A stretch of 64,000 nt of DNA from Alisma plantago-aquatica (Eukaryota > Streptophyta > Magnoliopsida > Alismatales > Alismataceae), in NCBI GenBank assembly GCA_963693085.1, contig OY856413.1:106261501-106325500 (forward strand), given 5' to 3'. Below are positions 34,561 to 47,110 of the stretch, piece after piece. The notes under the pieces were generated by a model. It did not search any database. It was not told where the DNA came from and saw only the letters and a program-made list of their open reading frames with translations. How positions within the stretch are numbered: the first letter of the stretch is position 1; every line of letters starts with the position of its first letter. The translations under genes were made by a program, and so were the position numbers.

Positions 34561-34604
34561 TTTGATGCAAAAAGCCACAAGATCGTTTGGGACCAGACCT
34601 GTGC

Positions 34605-34614
34605 CTATAAATAG
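34605..34614 (+). promoter_or_regulatory. E4 LTR TATA box
   Basis: CTATAAATAG is conserved in both LTRs (the other copy is 41691-41700) and lies downstream of the hairpin repeats. Confidence 0.7.
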
Positions 34615-36043
34615 GACCAGTAGGGCCCCCAGTTTGGCATTGGTTCTGGGACGTCGACAGGCTGCCAGTACACAGTTCCGATCCAAATCCAGTGCCGTCT
34701 ATGCCAGTTTCATTCCACCGACTTCCCATATTGCAATCAAGGAGACTGAGAAGAGAAGGAAGACGGAGTGAGAGAGACTGTCTGGACTGTCTAGGCATCT
34801 CCCATTCTGTGTCCAGATTTGCTCTGACACGACGTAGGAGACCGCTTCATCTTCACCGAGCTGCGACTACCTTCTGCACCGAGTTCATGGCGGATTTCTC
34901 CTTCTTTCTCATTCTTCTTGTCTCTCACATGAGAAGCGAGTAGTTTCATCCACTGGGGCACGGAGACTAGCCCCACTTCCCATGCTTTGTAATCTATACT
35001 AAAAGATGTTATCTTTCCGATTCAATACTAAATCATTTCATACATGCTCGAATGTTGGTTGCGTTCTTTTATGCATCTATTGTCTTTCGTTGCGGTTTGT
35101 CTACGACTGCTCTTGGGACTCGAATACTGATTTAGTGTTGGTTTCTGGTGTGTGTATCCACCGTTCATCCGTTTTGATATCTAGGAACGCTTCACGAGGG
35201 ATGGAGTAAACTCACCTCCAATGTTGCACTTCTGCACTATGAAATGGAATCAGTTGACGTACGGAAGTGCAACCTTGCTGGGTTGAGGAACACATTCCAC
35301 AGAGGGAGTGGTGCAAGGTATTTGACCATTCATTCAGGAATGGCTGACATTACAAGACTCCCACATTACTCGTAGCTATTTCCTCGAATGAGGGATAGTC
35401 TATAAGGATACTAATCAAATTGGTAATTACCGCTCGCTTGTTAGTTTTCCGATACACATTTCACAAGGTTGAGTAAGGTTCTCTCTTCGAAGGTTACATC
35501 TCTTCATTGACACGTAGATATGTACCGGATGAGGCTTACTCAACCTGTGTAGGATGTGTGCATTACTCTTGTCCTATAAGACATCGGTATTGTATAACAT
35601 CCATGTATTTGGCTTATAAGTCTTGCTATGTTTGGTACATGTACAATACATCTGTAGTGGTGGTGAATACCCACATCACCCCAGTGATCCATCATCATTT
35701 GCTAATCTTAGATTTTAATCCTTAAACTAGTTTTTATTCTTACCTTTACTTTTGCATGTTTTAGGTTAAATAACTCAAATCAAACTTTTGCTCTTATATG
35801 ATTGACTTAGATTGGTACGAAATGAGAAAAAGACACTCAGATTCTTAACGTTGTCCTTTGGGTTCGATCCTAAATTTGTACTATGATAAGGCTTCCACAC
35901 TCTTGTGGGGTTGGAGCATTTATCTAGCACCGGTTGTAGGTAAACCTAGAGATAACATCAACTCTCTAGGGTTTTTGGTGCACTTTAGGACTTCCATTGG
36001 AAGAGTAAGCTCTCTTGATGTAAGTTCTAGCTCCATCAAAAAA

Positions 36044-36061
36044 TGACGCCATTGTCGGGGA
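36044..36061 (+). promoter_or_regulatory. E4 primer-binding site (tRNA-Asp type)
   Basis: TGACGCCATTGTCGGGGA lies six bases after the 5' LTR end. It matches the tRNA-Asp complement used by Athila/Tat elements (TGGCGCCGTTGCCGGGGA) at 15 of 18 positions. Confidence 0.85.
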
Positions 36062-36147
36062 CAACGGTATAAGAATTGTCTTTTTTGAATTCTGTGTCGA
36101 TTTAGGTTTCTCTAGGGTTTTCCATTTTCTTTTCTAAAACCTAAAAA

Positions 36148-38626
36148 GTGAAGGGCTTAATCTCGCATATCTTTTTGTATTTGAAGTGGTTGGTCAAGCC
36201 TGATAAACTCTTTCTTAGATTTCAGGTACCAACTCTCTTCAAAATGAAGCAGTCAACACCACCAACCGTTAGATGTCAACTATGTGGTGACTATTCTCAT
36301 GCATCGATTTACTGCTTCAATGTCCCTCCTCTCTACGTGATGGCTCTGCGTCAAGTAATCGTGAATCGTATAGTTGGGAAACTCAAAGCAGCCTCTTCAT
36401 ACAAATATGGATATAAAACAAGTTATAATATGTATCACCCTAGAGGCTACTACGAAAAACCTAACTATGGTAGATTTCAAGGTGTAGACTGCAATGAAGG
36501 AGGGAACCTAGAAAATAATGCAAATCAATACTATGATGAGGAGAGTTATTATCAATATCAACCCAACGGGTGCAGTGAAGAGCCTTTTAATGAAGATTGA
36601 CACCCATTGATGGAGGAACTACGAGCTTTACAGACATCAGTGGCTCAACAACTAGCTGATCAGACAGCCGTGACCAAGAAGTTGATAGCCGATCTTGATC
36701 AACTTACGCAACTTGTCAACGCTCCTGAGAAACATGTAGAATAGCCACCAATTTCAACCAAGCATACCCCTAGTCCATATGTCGCAATCGATTACGATGA
36801 TGATTATAAAATCATGTGGGATATGCCTTCCAATGATCTTCAAGCATCAGTGAAAGGTGAGGAACCATCCTCAGAGCTAACAACTGAACTCAAAGATTAT
36901 TTACTCATAACATCACGAGGGGAGGAATTACTATCCGAGCCAAGGTCTGACTCAGATAATGATTCATGCACTATGCTCTCAGAGGGAAGGATGAGTAGCC
37001 AATATGGGGATTCTCTACAGTCAGGAGATCAATGGGGGATAAACTTCAATACTTACCCACCTTCTGACTTCATAGACTCAAATCCAACCATTGAAGAGCA
37101 ATTGGTGATAATCGATTCCCTTAATGAAAAAATCTTTTCAACTTCAGCTATCTCATCAATAAAATCCATAAAAGAAGGGTTAATGTCACAAGGACTCTAC
37201 ATTCCTTCGCAGTTAGACTCAGATGGATATGTGGCTGATTCATACAAAGATATGTCTTTTATGCATGAGAATCAAATGTCTCCACTTCTGGAACAAGATA
37301 TGAATTGTCCTTATGAAGAAATTTTTGATCATTCGGTTGATCTAGGAACAGACTTCGATGATAGGACTGATCAAGATCTTGATTCAGGAATGGACCATAC
37401 CACTCTCAGTGATGAAACAGAATCAAGGGAGGATGACGGGTCTCAAGATGACAATCCTATGACCGTTCCTCTTCATGAGATGATGTTACCTAAGTTACCA
37501 CCACCACAAGAAGTCCAGACGGAGCCAGTCCTCGAACAAGAGCATGATCTTTCTATTGAATCTCCTTCTAGTCATTTGAACGAGTTGACAGTGCACTATG
37601 AAGAGAAACATGAACCGCCTCTTGATTTTGGAATGGATTACGATATTTCCGTAGACTCTTGTAATGACAAAAGGGCCCATGGGAGGACATCAAGTCACAA
37701 ACCCATCCACTTAGAGCAACTCACCCCTATGAAGAAGACCTTCCTAACATTCAAGAAACTGAGATATGTCTTTTACTTGAGCCATGTTTCAATCTTCCCA
37801 TAGCAACTCCTCTCAAGCACTCAATAGAACTGGAGTAGTACTATGAAGAAGTACTCGAACAACAATCTGAATCAGAAATGGAGTACTTTAGTCCCAACAT
37901 CGAAGAAATGGAGTCATCGGGAGATTCTAGCCTTCAAAACATTTTCTCATGGACTAATCCCTCCCATGAAGAGACATCATTGGAACCTCTACCATGGAAT
38001 CCCATGATTTCCTCAACTGAGCAAGAGTTCGTCCCACCAGTCGAATCCTCTTCTAGTTACTTGGATGAATCAAGAGTATTCTATGAGTAAAATTATAAAC
38101 AAAATTTTGAAAAAAGAATGATGCTCTTATCAATCTCAACATTGATAAAAATGAGGAAACTTCTCACAATGACCCCTCTGATGAAGAAACTTCATCCTAG
38201 CTATCATATCCTACACAAGAAAAGCCAGGTGACGAAATGACGCCTGAATCGGATCCGCCACCTGATCCAGGACAGGAGGAAGTTCAAGTGGTCGACCCTC
38301 AATCAACTGCTCTGGATTTTAACAAAAGTAGTTTTACTTTGAACTTCGAGGGTGAGCCACAACTAGATGACACAAATAGTCATGACTTCGATTATTCACC
38401 TAGTCCCCCAGTTTTAACTGCATATATTCCACCTCCCCCGCTGATGGGGGAAGGCCTCTGGATTCTTCTGGACAGACAAAGAGGCGAACGAAATATGTAT
38501 CCAAATCATCCAGAAAACATGTTTGAGTTGCCACGACCACCCAGTCAACAGGTGGTTCAGGCCACTCCCTCACTCTCGACATCAGCTATTGTGAGACATC
38601 TTTTCCGGACCTTCTTCCAACTATGA
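36148..38626 (+). pseudogene. E4 zinc-knuckle and acidic protein pseudogene
   Basis: One decayed reading frame. The likely ATG is at 36244 (MKQSTPPTVRCQLCGDY...); an upstream frame opens at 36148. A canonical CX2CX4HX4C knuckle (CQLCGDYSHASIYC) is followed by a Tyr/Asn-rich segment, a short coiled stretch (VAQQLADQTAVTKKLIADL), and a long Asp/Glu/Ser-rich region (36814-37803). Two further pieces (37878-38090 and 38237-38626) are in other frames. Stops at 36598 and 36742 and at least two frameshifts break it. The knuckle suggests descent from gag, but the capsid part is missing and the acidic region matches no family I know. It occupies the place of gag-pol. Confidence 0.65.
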
Positions 38627-40430
38627 GGACCATCTGGTTAACACTGCACAACTCTTCCCCTCCATCTCGAACCTAGTATTTGTTCGAAAATGAGCAAACT
38701 CACAAGTTCGAGGTGGAGGGCGGGTGGTATGACTCTCACTCCACCCTCTACCTTTACTGCTTTCTGTTTTTCCTTCTTTTATGTAATTTACCAGCCTTTT
38801 TTAGTTTTCCAAAAATGAAGCCTTTATCTAGCCGGCTTTTGCTTTTCGAATATATGGTCATCACCTCTTTTCGCTGCAAATCCTCAAGGAACCTATGCTT
38901 AAAACTAACTGATAAATGATTTCATCTTGTATAGCCTATGAACCCTAATGTCATACCCCCCATAAGAATGATAAGCCTCAATAAGTCTGAGATAGATCAA
39001 ATGCATCACGCCTCTAACTGAATAATGGATCTGTTGTATGGAATTCTCATTTGAAGTTATATCTTGTCACTTTTTTAGCAGAGTGTGATGAAGAAAAAAA
39101 GAACCTGTCATATGGAATCGCTAAGCAGACTGCATTATGATCTGAACTCTCTTCTACACTTCTTCCTTCATTTTCATACCCTTCCGCTCATCAATCACGC
39201 CAAAGCTTTAAGTTCGGTGTGGCACGCCACACTCCTTTCTAGTGAAAACTAGAATTTTTTTGAACTCTAAGTTCGGTGTGGTGAACCACACCTCCGCCGA
39301 ACTCGAAGTTCGGTGTGGTACGCCACACCTCCTTTTTCACTTCCGCTTCTTCCATACCCCTCAGTACATAACAGGGGTGTATCACCTTCTCTTCTTGATT
39401 CAAAGAGTATACAATGATGATTCTGCACATACCAAGGTTGGCGAAAAATCTACCCCGATTCCAAAAAGAGGCTTGGCAGCCCAAATATACAAAAATCCAA
39501 AAAAAACCCTTTCTCCCAAGCCAAGTGAGAATGAATAAAAGCCAGAGTGTGAATAAAAACATGAGAGTTGTGCTCTGAATAAGGATAACTGATAAAGGCC
39601 TCGCCCGGCCGGTACATTAGCTGCCCTCACAAAGGCAGATGTGTCATGACCGGTAGTGAGATCCTAAGGATCCAAAAATGAACCTTTACCTCCTCTCAAA
39701 GAGGTAAAATAGCCAAAAACCTTACAGCCAACCTATACACACTTCTAAGTTACCTTTAGAAGAAGAAGAAAATCGGGTGTAAGGCTAAGTCAACCAGAGT
39801 TGTGCGCAAACCACTCAAAGTATCTTGATGAATCAACCAATAATAATAGTCTTAAGTCAATTAGAAGAGAGATTCTTATCTCTTGATCATACCCCCTTTC
39901 TTTCCTTTTCACTTACTAGCGACAGATCATATACATGTTTGCTTGATTCTGCGGGTCTTTTCAAAGTCTCATAAAACTTTTAAACATGACTGATACAGCA
40001 GAGAATGAGAAGGAAATACTTCAGCAAAATGAACTCAGAAACGAGGATATCATAAGATGTACTCCGTGATCTAAGGAAGCCTTGAGGCTGCATCAATCTT
40101 AGCCACAAACAAAATTACAATATGACATAAGGATGAGGCAATCACGAGATGAACGATTTCATTGGCGACTGTTTTAAGTCTTCATTCCTCGGGACGAGTA
40201 ACTCTTAAGTTCGGTGTGGTGATGAATCCTCCAGATCCATCCTCAGTCACCAATTCAAAGGATTTCTGACAGTTTTTCCCTAATTTTGCTTCGCCTCATT
40301 TTCCTTTCTCTTTTTCATGAAAATTCTGACATTCACACAATGATGAGGAAATTATTAGACGAGCGAGCCTTTTATCGACTGTCTTAAGTTTTTCGTTCCT
40401 TGGGACGAGCAACGCTTAAGTTCGGTGTGG
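38627..40430 (+). other. E4 3' untranslated region with repeated polypurine-tract motifs
   Basis: Non-coding. TTCGGTGTGG occurs at 39213, 39272, 39309, 40210 and 40421. The last directly abuts the 3' LTR. The 40210 copy is followed by a vestigial LTR start (TGATGAATCCTCC), part of a ~211-bp duplication. The first three continue into GCCACAC or ACCACAC, making short hairpins. Elsewhere in the stretch I see nothing. Confidence 0.65.
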
Positions 40431-43124
40431 TGATGAATCCTCCAGATTCATCATTACAGTCGCCAATTCTAGGTTTTTTATACCTCACATTGGACTAAAT
40501 TACCCTTGCTTTGCTTTACTCTGAGTATTTCTTCACTTTCACATAAATAATGCTTAAATAGCTCTAATTATTAGTTTAATTGATGTTATTATCTCTTATA
40601 CACCCTCTTTTTCCTCTGCAGATCACTCTCAATCATCCAATCAAACATCAACAACTCACAATTGTGCGTTCTGTCCTCAAAGCCCCAAGCTTGTCCAACA
40701 AATGATCAAGATCATGAAGCAGAACAATTGCCACGACCGTGTTGGTCACACCACGGCCATGGTGCATCGCCAGCAATGCCAAATCCTCACTCGCCACATC
40801 CGTGTAAGGCAACACGGCTGTGGGGCCGTAGCTTCAACATGACCGTGTTGGCCCAACACGGTCGTGGTGCACCACCTTCAGAGCCCAAATCCTCACTCTC
40901 CACGCCCGTGCAAGGCAGCACGACCGTGGGGCCATAGCCTCACCATGACTGTGTTGGCCCAACACGGCCGCGGCACACCACCATCAGAGCCCAAGTCTTC
41001 ACTCGCCCCGCCCGTGTGAGGCAACACGGCCATGGGGCAGTAGCCTCACCATGACTGTTTTGTCTCAACACAGCCGTGGTGCGTTGTCCCCTACCTCCCG
41101 ATGCTACTAACTTCTCAACCTGCTGCTCTAAAGCTCCATGGCCCTCGGTGTCGCCCTCCTCACCAAGAGTATTGATGACTTGCAGCGCCTCACGATCCCA
41201 GACTGCTTGGAAGAGTGCTAGGTCCCAAACTATTTGGAGGAGCTCACGGTCCTAGACCATTTGGAGGAGCTCACGATCTCAGATCATTTGGAGGTTGGAT
41301 GCTCGAGGTCATTTGGATGTCACTTAATCAAGATCACAGAGAGAGCACAGACCATTTGGCACCATGGTCACAAGATCGTTTGGTAGCAAACGGTCTACAG
41401 ATCGTTTAGAGGAAGGCTATATAGGACCGTTTGGGTCTTTGAGCAGGGGAGACTGAATGGAGAACCTCGGATGAAGACCATTTGCCTAAGACTGTGAAGG
41501 AAAGACCATTTGCTCTAGCTATGCAAGACCGCAAGGCTGAAAACCATTTGGTAGCAAACAGTCTCCAGACCGTTTGGTAGAAAATGGTCTCCAGACCGTT
41601 TGGAGGGGATATTTCAAGATTGTTTGGTCTAAACAAACTGAAACCGTTTGATGCAAAAAGCCATAAGATCATTTGGGACCAGACCTGTGCCTATAAATAG
41701 GACCAGCAGGGCCCCCAGTTTGGCATCGGTTCTGGGATGCCGATAGGCTGTCAGTACACAGTTCTGATCCAAATCCAGTCCCGTCTACGCCAGTTTCATT
41801 CCACCGACTGCCCGTATTGCAATCAAGGAGACTGAGAAGAGAAGGAAGATGGAGTGAGAGAGAATGTCTGGACTGTCTAGGCGTCTACTATTCCGTGTCC
41901 ATATTTGCTCTAACACGACGTAGGAGACCGCTTCATCTTCACCGAGCTATGACTACCTTCTGCACCGAGTTCATGGTGGATTTCTCCTTCTTTATCATTC
42001 TTCTTGTCTCTCGCATGAGGAGCGAGTAGTTTCATCCACTGGGGCGCGGGGACTAGCCCCGCTGCCCATGCTTTGTAATCTGTACTAAAAGATGTTATCT
42101 TTCCGATTCAATACTAAATCATTTTATACATGCTCGAATGTTGGCCGCGTTCTTGTATGCATCTATTATCTTTCATTGCGGTTTGTCTACGACTGCTCTT
42201 GGGACTCGAATACCGATTTAGTGTTGGTTTCTAGTGTGCGTATCCACTGCGCATCCGTTTCGATATCTAGGAATGCTTCTCGAGGGATGGAGTAAACTCA
42301 CCTCCATCGTTGCACTTCCGCACTATGAAATGGAATCAGTTGACGTACGGAAGTGCAACCTTGCTGGGTCGAGGAACACATTCCATGGAGGGAGTGGTGC
42401 AAGGTATTTGATCATTTGTTTGGGAATGGCTGACGTTGCAACACTCCCATGTTTCTCGTAGATATTTCCTCAAAAGAGGGATAGTCTATAAGGGTACTAA
42501 TCAAATTGGTAATTACCTCTGGCTTGTTAGTTTTCCGATACACGTTTCATGAGGTTGAGTAAGGTTCTCTCTTCAGAGGTTACATCTCTTCATTGACACA
42601 TAGATATGTATTGGATGAGGGTTACTCAACCCATGAAGGATGTGTGCATTACTCTTGTCCTATAAGACATCAGTATTTTATGACATCCATGTATTTTGCT
42701 TACAAGTCTTGCTATGTTTGGTACAGGTACAATACATGTGTAGTGGTGGCGAATACCTACATCACCCCAGTGATCCATCATCATTTTCTAATCTTAGATT
42801 TTAATCCTTAAACTAGTTTTTATTCTTGCCTTTACTTTTGCATGTTTTAGGTTAATTAACTCAAATCAAACTTTTGGTCTTAGATGATTGACTTAGATCA
42901 GTACGAAACGAGAAAAAGACACTCAGATTCTTAATGTTGTCCTTTGGGTTCGATCCTAAATATGTACTATGATAAGGCTTCCACACTCTTGTGGGGTTGG
43001 AGAATTTATCTAGCACCAGTTGTAGGTAAACCTGGAGAGAACATCAACTCCCTAGGGTTTTTGGTGCACTTTAAGACTTCCATTGGAAGAGTAAGCTCTC
43101 TTGATGTAAGTTCTAGCTCCATCA
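40431..43124 (+). repeat. E4 3' LTR
   Basis: It is 2694 bp and pairs with 33321-36038. The same hairpin repeats are at about 40720-41090 and 41340-41660, and the TATA box is at 41691-41700. Confidence 0.9.
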
Positions 43125-43491
43125 CCCTCTTTTGGAATTTTGGCAATTTACACTTATTTTCACTTAATTGAAAAATTAATTCGTCTAATGTTACATTTTC
43201 TTAGTTTTAAGAATTTCTTTTCTTTTTCTCTTACAAAAGGGCCATAGAAACTTCTAGATCGATTTTATTTTATCCTTATCCCACTTAGTGGATATTTTGC
43301 AAAATAAACCCTTTAGTAAACTTTTATTAAGGTATTTGTGCATAAATCCTTATAATGTCAAATATAGGGAAAAAATGTACAGCAAACCTTTATAATTTCC
43401 ACTAATTCAACATCAAGGAAAGATATGAAAGGAAAATCTTAGAAAAAGGCTAAACTAAGCTTATATATGGATTTCAATTTTTTGCACTAGG

Positions 43492-43660
43492 TGCCTCCAA
43501 AGTACCAACTGTGATGGGGTGTATGTCGTGGTCTAGCTTAAGTATCGGTGTAAAGAGCGCATAAGCTATTCACTCTACCAAGCAAAAAGGACATCTCCCT
43601 TCCAACCATAGATTAACCATATATCTGAATTGTCTTAGGTCATATTCAGATAACCATGTT
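43492..43660 (-). pseudogene. Non-LTR-type reverse transcriptase relic, 5' part
   Basis: The minus strand encodes VNLWLEGRCPFCLVE, a stop, and IAYALFTPILKLDHDIHPITVGTL. The next codons would continue at 20594 once the 22.9-kb solo-LTR insertion and one CTAGG copy are removed. The region corresponds to the N-terminal RT segment (the usual form is LTPLLKxxxxxRPIxVGT). Further 5' the similarity is lost near 43660. Confidence 0.7.
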
Positions 43661-45068
43661 AGGGCACAAAAAGATGTCCCAGAGTTTCCTTAAATAAATT
43701 AATTTCAATGTCCATCTACATAAAATTAATATAGGAAAGGAATAATTGAGAATAAATGGATACAATAGGTTTTGTTTTTGTTTAAGTGGGTTTCGACGAG
43801 TACATTTGATGGAATATTTGAGGTCATTTCATTTCCAAACTCGATTGGCTATGTAATAGCCAAAAGTACAGTATCAATGTTTGGGAAAAAGTCATGTAAT
43901 TTTAACCAACTCAAATTGTGGGTCTAAAGTACAAATACAATGAACTGGATCCTAATGGTTGGATTTTGAATGTGTATCATGACTCCTTGATACACCCATA
44001 ACATAAATGGGGTTTGAAGCAATAATGGGATCAAAAACATAGACAAGGTCTCCAGTCCCTTGAGATCTTAAGTCTTGGCTTATCTACATCTATTACAAAC
44101 CAAAGATTGTATGATTAGAACATTCACAAGAACCAAATTGAAGAGAAACTAAAATATGAAATAATATTTAAGATAACAAAATAATGAAGGTCGATACCAC
44201 TTTGAGTTAAGGCATAATTAGGGGAACTAGAATCAAGTTTCATCTACCAAGCACACTCACCAAATATACAAACACTCATTGAATTGTTTCATACCCTTAG
44301 AGTAGCTTGGAAGTAATCATCAATAGTTGATATTCCCTCCTTCTCTCAATATAAGTTTAGATCCAAATCTAGAAACATAAACCGCTCTCATGATGAGAAG
44401 AAACAACCAAACAAACTCAAACATAAGAGTGTTAATGTCAAGGAAACGTTACTTGAAACTATATTCCAAATTGCTAGAAAGTCAACGTTGAAATGACCCC
44501 AGTGTCCATCCCTAGAATGAAGTACATTTAGATAATATATGCATGAATAAAACAAAAACAACATTAGAAATCATAAGGTAAAACAATAAGGGTATATGCA
44601 TAAAATAAAACAAAACTAAGTACCTGACGTTAAAAACATAGCCCTTCTAGATTTCAGACCATATGGATATTGCATTTGAATGTATTTAATGTTTCCAATA
44701 GAGATAAGTGTGAGATATTATCGTATAAGAGTGAAAGCAACAATCATTGTGTTGTCATGAGAACTTGATACCTAACATCATAAATTGGGTACACATCAGC
44801 ACAACTTTGTTGAGTATACTATGTAAACATTTAAAATCACATATTTAAAAGAACATATATTTCTTGCCTAAGACTTAATATAATAACAACAAAGAGGCAA
44901 CAATATTAAAGACCTAATTTTAGCATGCAAGCATATTTTAAGTTTAATTTCATTACACCAATAATATCATAAGGCAATCGACCAGCTTCTCAAAGGAAGG
45001 GATCCATGAGGGTCATGTAAGCCAATGCTAAGAATAACACATGTTTCAACATGAGGGACTACAAGACT
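43661..45068. other. Non-coding region between the two nested stacks
   Basis: AT-rich DNA with no recognisable gene, RNA or repeat. Any further 5' portion of the reverse transcriptase relic should lie here, but I cannot find it. Confidence 0.4.
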
Positions 45069-47064
45069 TGTAACATATCAAAACTTGGACATATTATCTT
45101 TTTGGCCCTCTTTCTAAGCTTTTCCTTTCATTTCTATCCTTTTTGTCCTTTATGTTTAATTTGTGGAAATAATAGTGGTTTGGTGAACATTTGTTCATTA
45201 TTATTGCCAACATATGGGTTTATGCACGGATACCTCAGTAAATGTTAATATGCAAATTTACTACTTATGTGACATATTGATAAAAAAAATTATTCTAGAA
45301 TATTTCTTAGACTTATGGAGCAAGGAAGAGGAAAAGGAATGAATATAATAATTTAAACATGTTAATGTGATGTGAAATTATTTAAAATGAGAAATTGTGG
45401 TAATAATAGATAATATGCCAATATTCATAAAAGGAAGACTAATTGGTTAAAAATAATTTCAGATTCATTTTTTTTTGGGTTTGGTTTGGCTTGTAGATCA
45501 AGTTTCACAATTTCGGAAAATTAATAATTATCTTTGTATTAATTGGAATTGGAAATATGAGTTTTTCTCCAAATTATTAAATAAATTATTAAAAGACTTC
45601 AAAAGTGGAAACAAACCTAAAATTCGTAATCTACATGTCAAAATGAGTCAATGGGTAGATTTTTATCTAATTTGGAAAATCTTAAATATTTTATATTATC
45701 CAGGAGAGAGAGAAAAATTTAAAGACCAAAAATATTAAATATATATTGACAAAAAATAACTAATATCAAAATCAAGTTCCTCACATTTACTAGTGCTTGT
45801 AGAACAAGTTTCATATTTTGTGAAAGTTTTTAGATGGCTCTAATTAATTAAAAGGATAAATAAGTAATAAAACTTAAATGTATTATTTAAAAAATAAAGT
45901 CTTCAAAAAAATAAAATAATCTAAAATTTGTGCTCTAAATTTTAAAATATATATTTGAATGAATTTTCACTCAGTTTGGAAAATATTTTATGAGAATGTA
46001 AATTTAGGAGAGAGAAAGTGTGTAAAACCTTCAAATTATTAATTAAAATAACAACCAACTTCAACAAATTAAAATAATATCAAATTTGTATCCAATATAC
46101 TTAATATGACTTATGGGGTAAGTTTCATTAATTTTGGAGATCCTAGAGTCATTAATGTATGAGGAAAGGGAAAATAAGATTTGTTTAAATAAAATAATAA
46201 AATTCTTCAAAAGGCAAATATAATTGCATATTTGGATTTTACATATTCAAATTAGCTTAGGTGAGAAATTTCATTAAATTTGGATTTTGTTTGCACCCTC
46301 AAATAATTATCAAAAAATATACATTGAATGTATCAAAAGACCAAAGTTGGAAAGTTGTATTTAATGTTTTGAGCCATCCCCTGCCTCTAGCTGAATGAAT
46401 AGTAAATGTGGACTAAAAGGGTCTGGTATTTTGGACATAACTTCCTTCGTGAAATAACTAGCATTAGATTGCAAATTGGATTCCGCATCTATTATTATGT
46501 TACTCGTGTCATTTTGTGGAGTATTCAGAAAACATCCAATTCTCTCTCTGAAGTGCCTTACGGCCACTTCCCTCCTCGCTACTTCCCTCATCCTCAATAA
46601 TATATACCCATACCCCAATCATCCTTAGCCACTTTGCAAACTTCCTCGCACCCTAATTTCCCCATTGCACGTATATTTGGATGTCGAAGAGCTTCGGTTC
46701 ATTCTTTGGCTGTGACGCATCGTGCAAGCAGGTGAATCCATCAATCTTCAATTTCATTTTGAGTTGAGTTTGTGGTAGTTTGCTCTTCATTTCCGTAGGT
46801 TTAGATCGTTGTTTGGTTACTTCACGAGTTTTTCCCCAAAATTGATCAAGCTACTACTGCTAGCCTTCCTCCATGGAGTGAGAAGGTGGTTGGGGATGAA
46901 GTCCCCTTGGTCAATCTCGGCTATACCCCTTTATTATGCTTTTTCAAGCAGGGGTAGTTTGGTTATTCGGCTTTTATTTTTACTTACTTGGTGCACGGCT
47001 TAGTTGGCATGGACCGCTGGTTTGGCACTCCATGGTTGGGCCAAGTCATGCGACCCACCCCTCT

Positions 47065-47110
<46 letters not shown>

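Larger units (their letters stand above)
33321..36038 (+). repeat. E4 5' LTR
   Basis: It is 2718 bp. The left part (U3) has two families of hairpin repeats (33610-33990 and 34240-34560), then a TATA box at 34605-34614. The remainder, about 1.4 kb after the predicted start of transcription, is R-U5 with no recognised feature. It pairs with 40431-43124. Confidence 0.9.
33321..43124 (+). mobile_element. Athila/Tat-like Ty3/gypsy element without pol (E4)
   Basis: Two LTRs (33321-36038 and 40431-43124) begin TGATGAATCCTCC and end CTAGCTCCATCA, flanked by CCCTA (33316-33320) and CCCTC (43125-43129). A tRNA-Asp-type primer site follows the 5' LTR, and AAGTTCGGTGTGG precedes the 3' LTR, both usual for Athila/Tat elements. 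The interior (4.4 kb) has only a zinc-knuckle plus acidic frame; I see no protease, RT, RNase H or integrase. In the first ~160 bp the LTRs differ at six bases and one indel by hand count. It sits in the solo LTR, immediately beside the LINE. Confidence 0.9.

Noticed and set aside
34355..34943. Open frames in the E4 LTR
   Set aside because: They overlap hairpin repeats and the LTR promoter, and the paired LTR does not preserve them.
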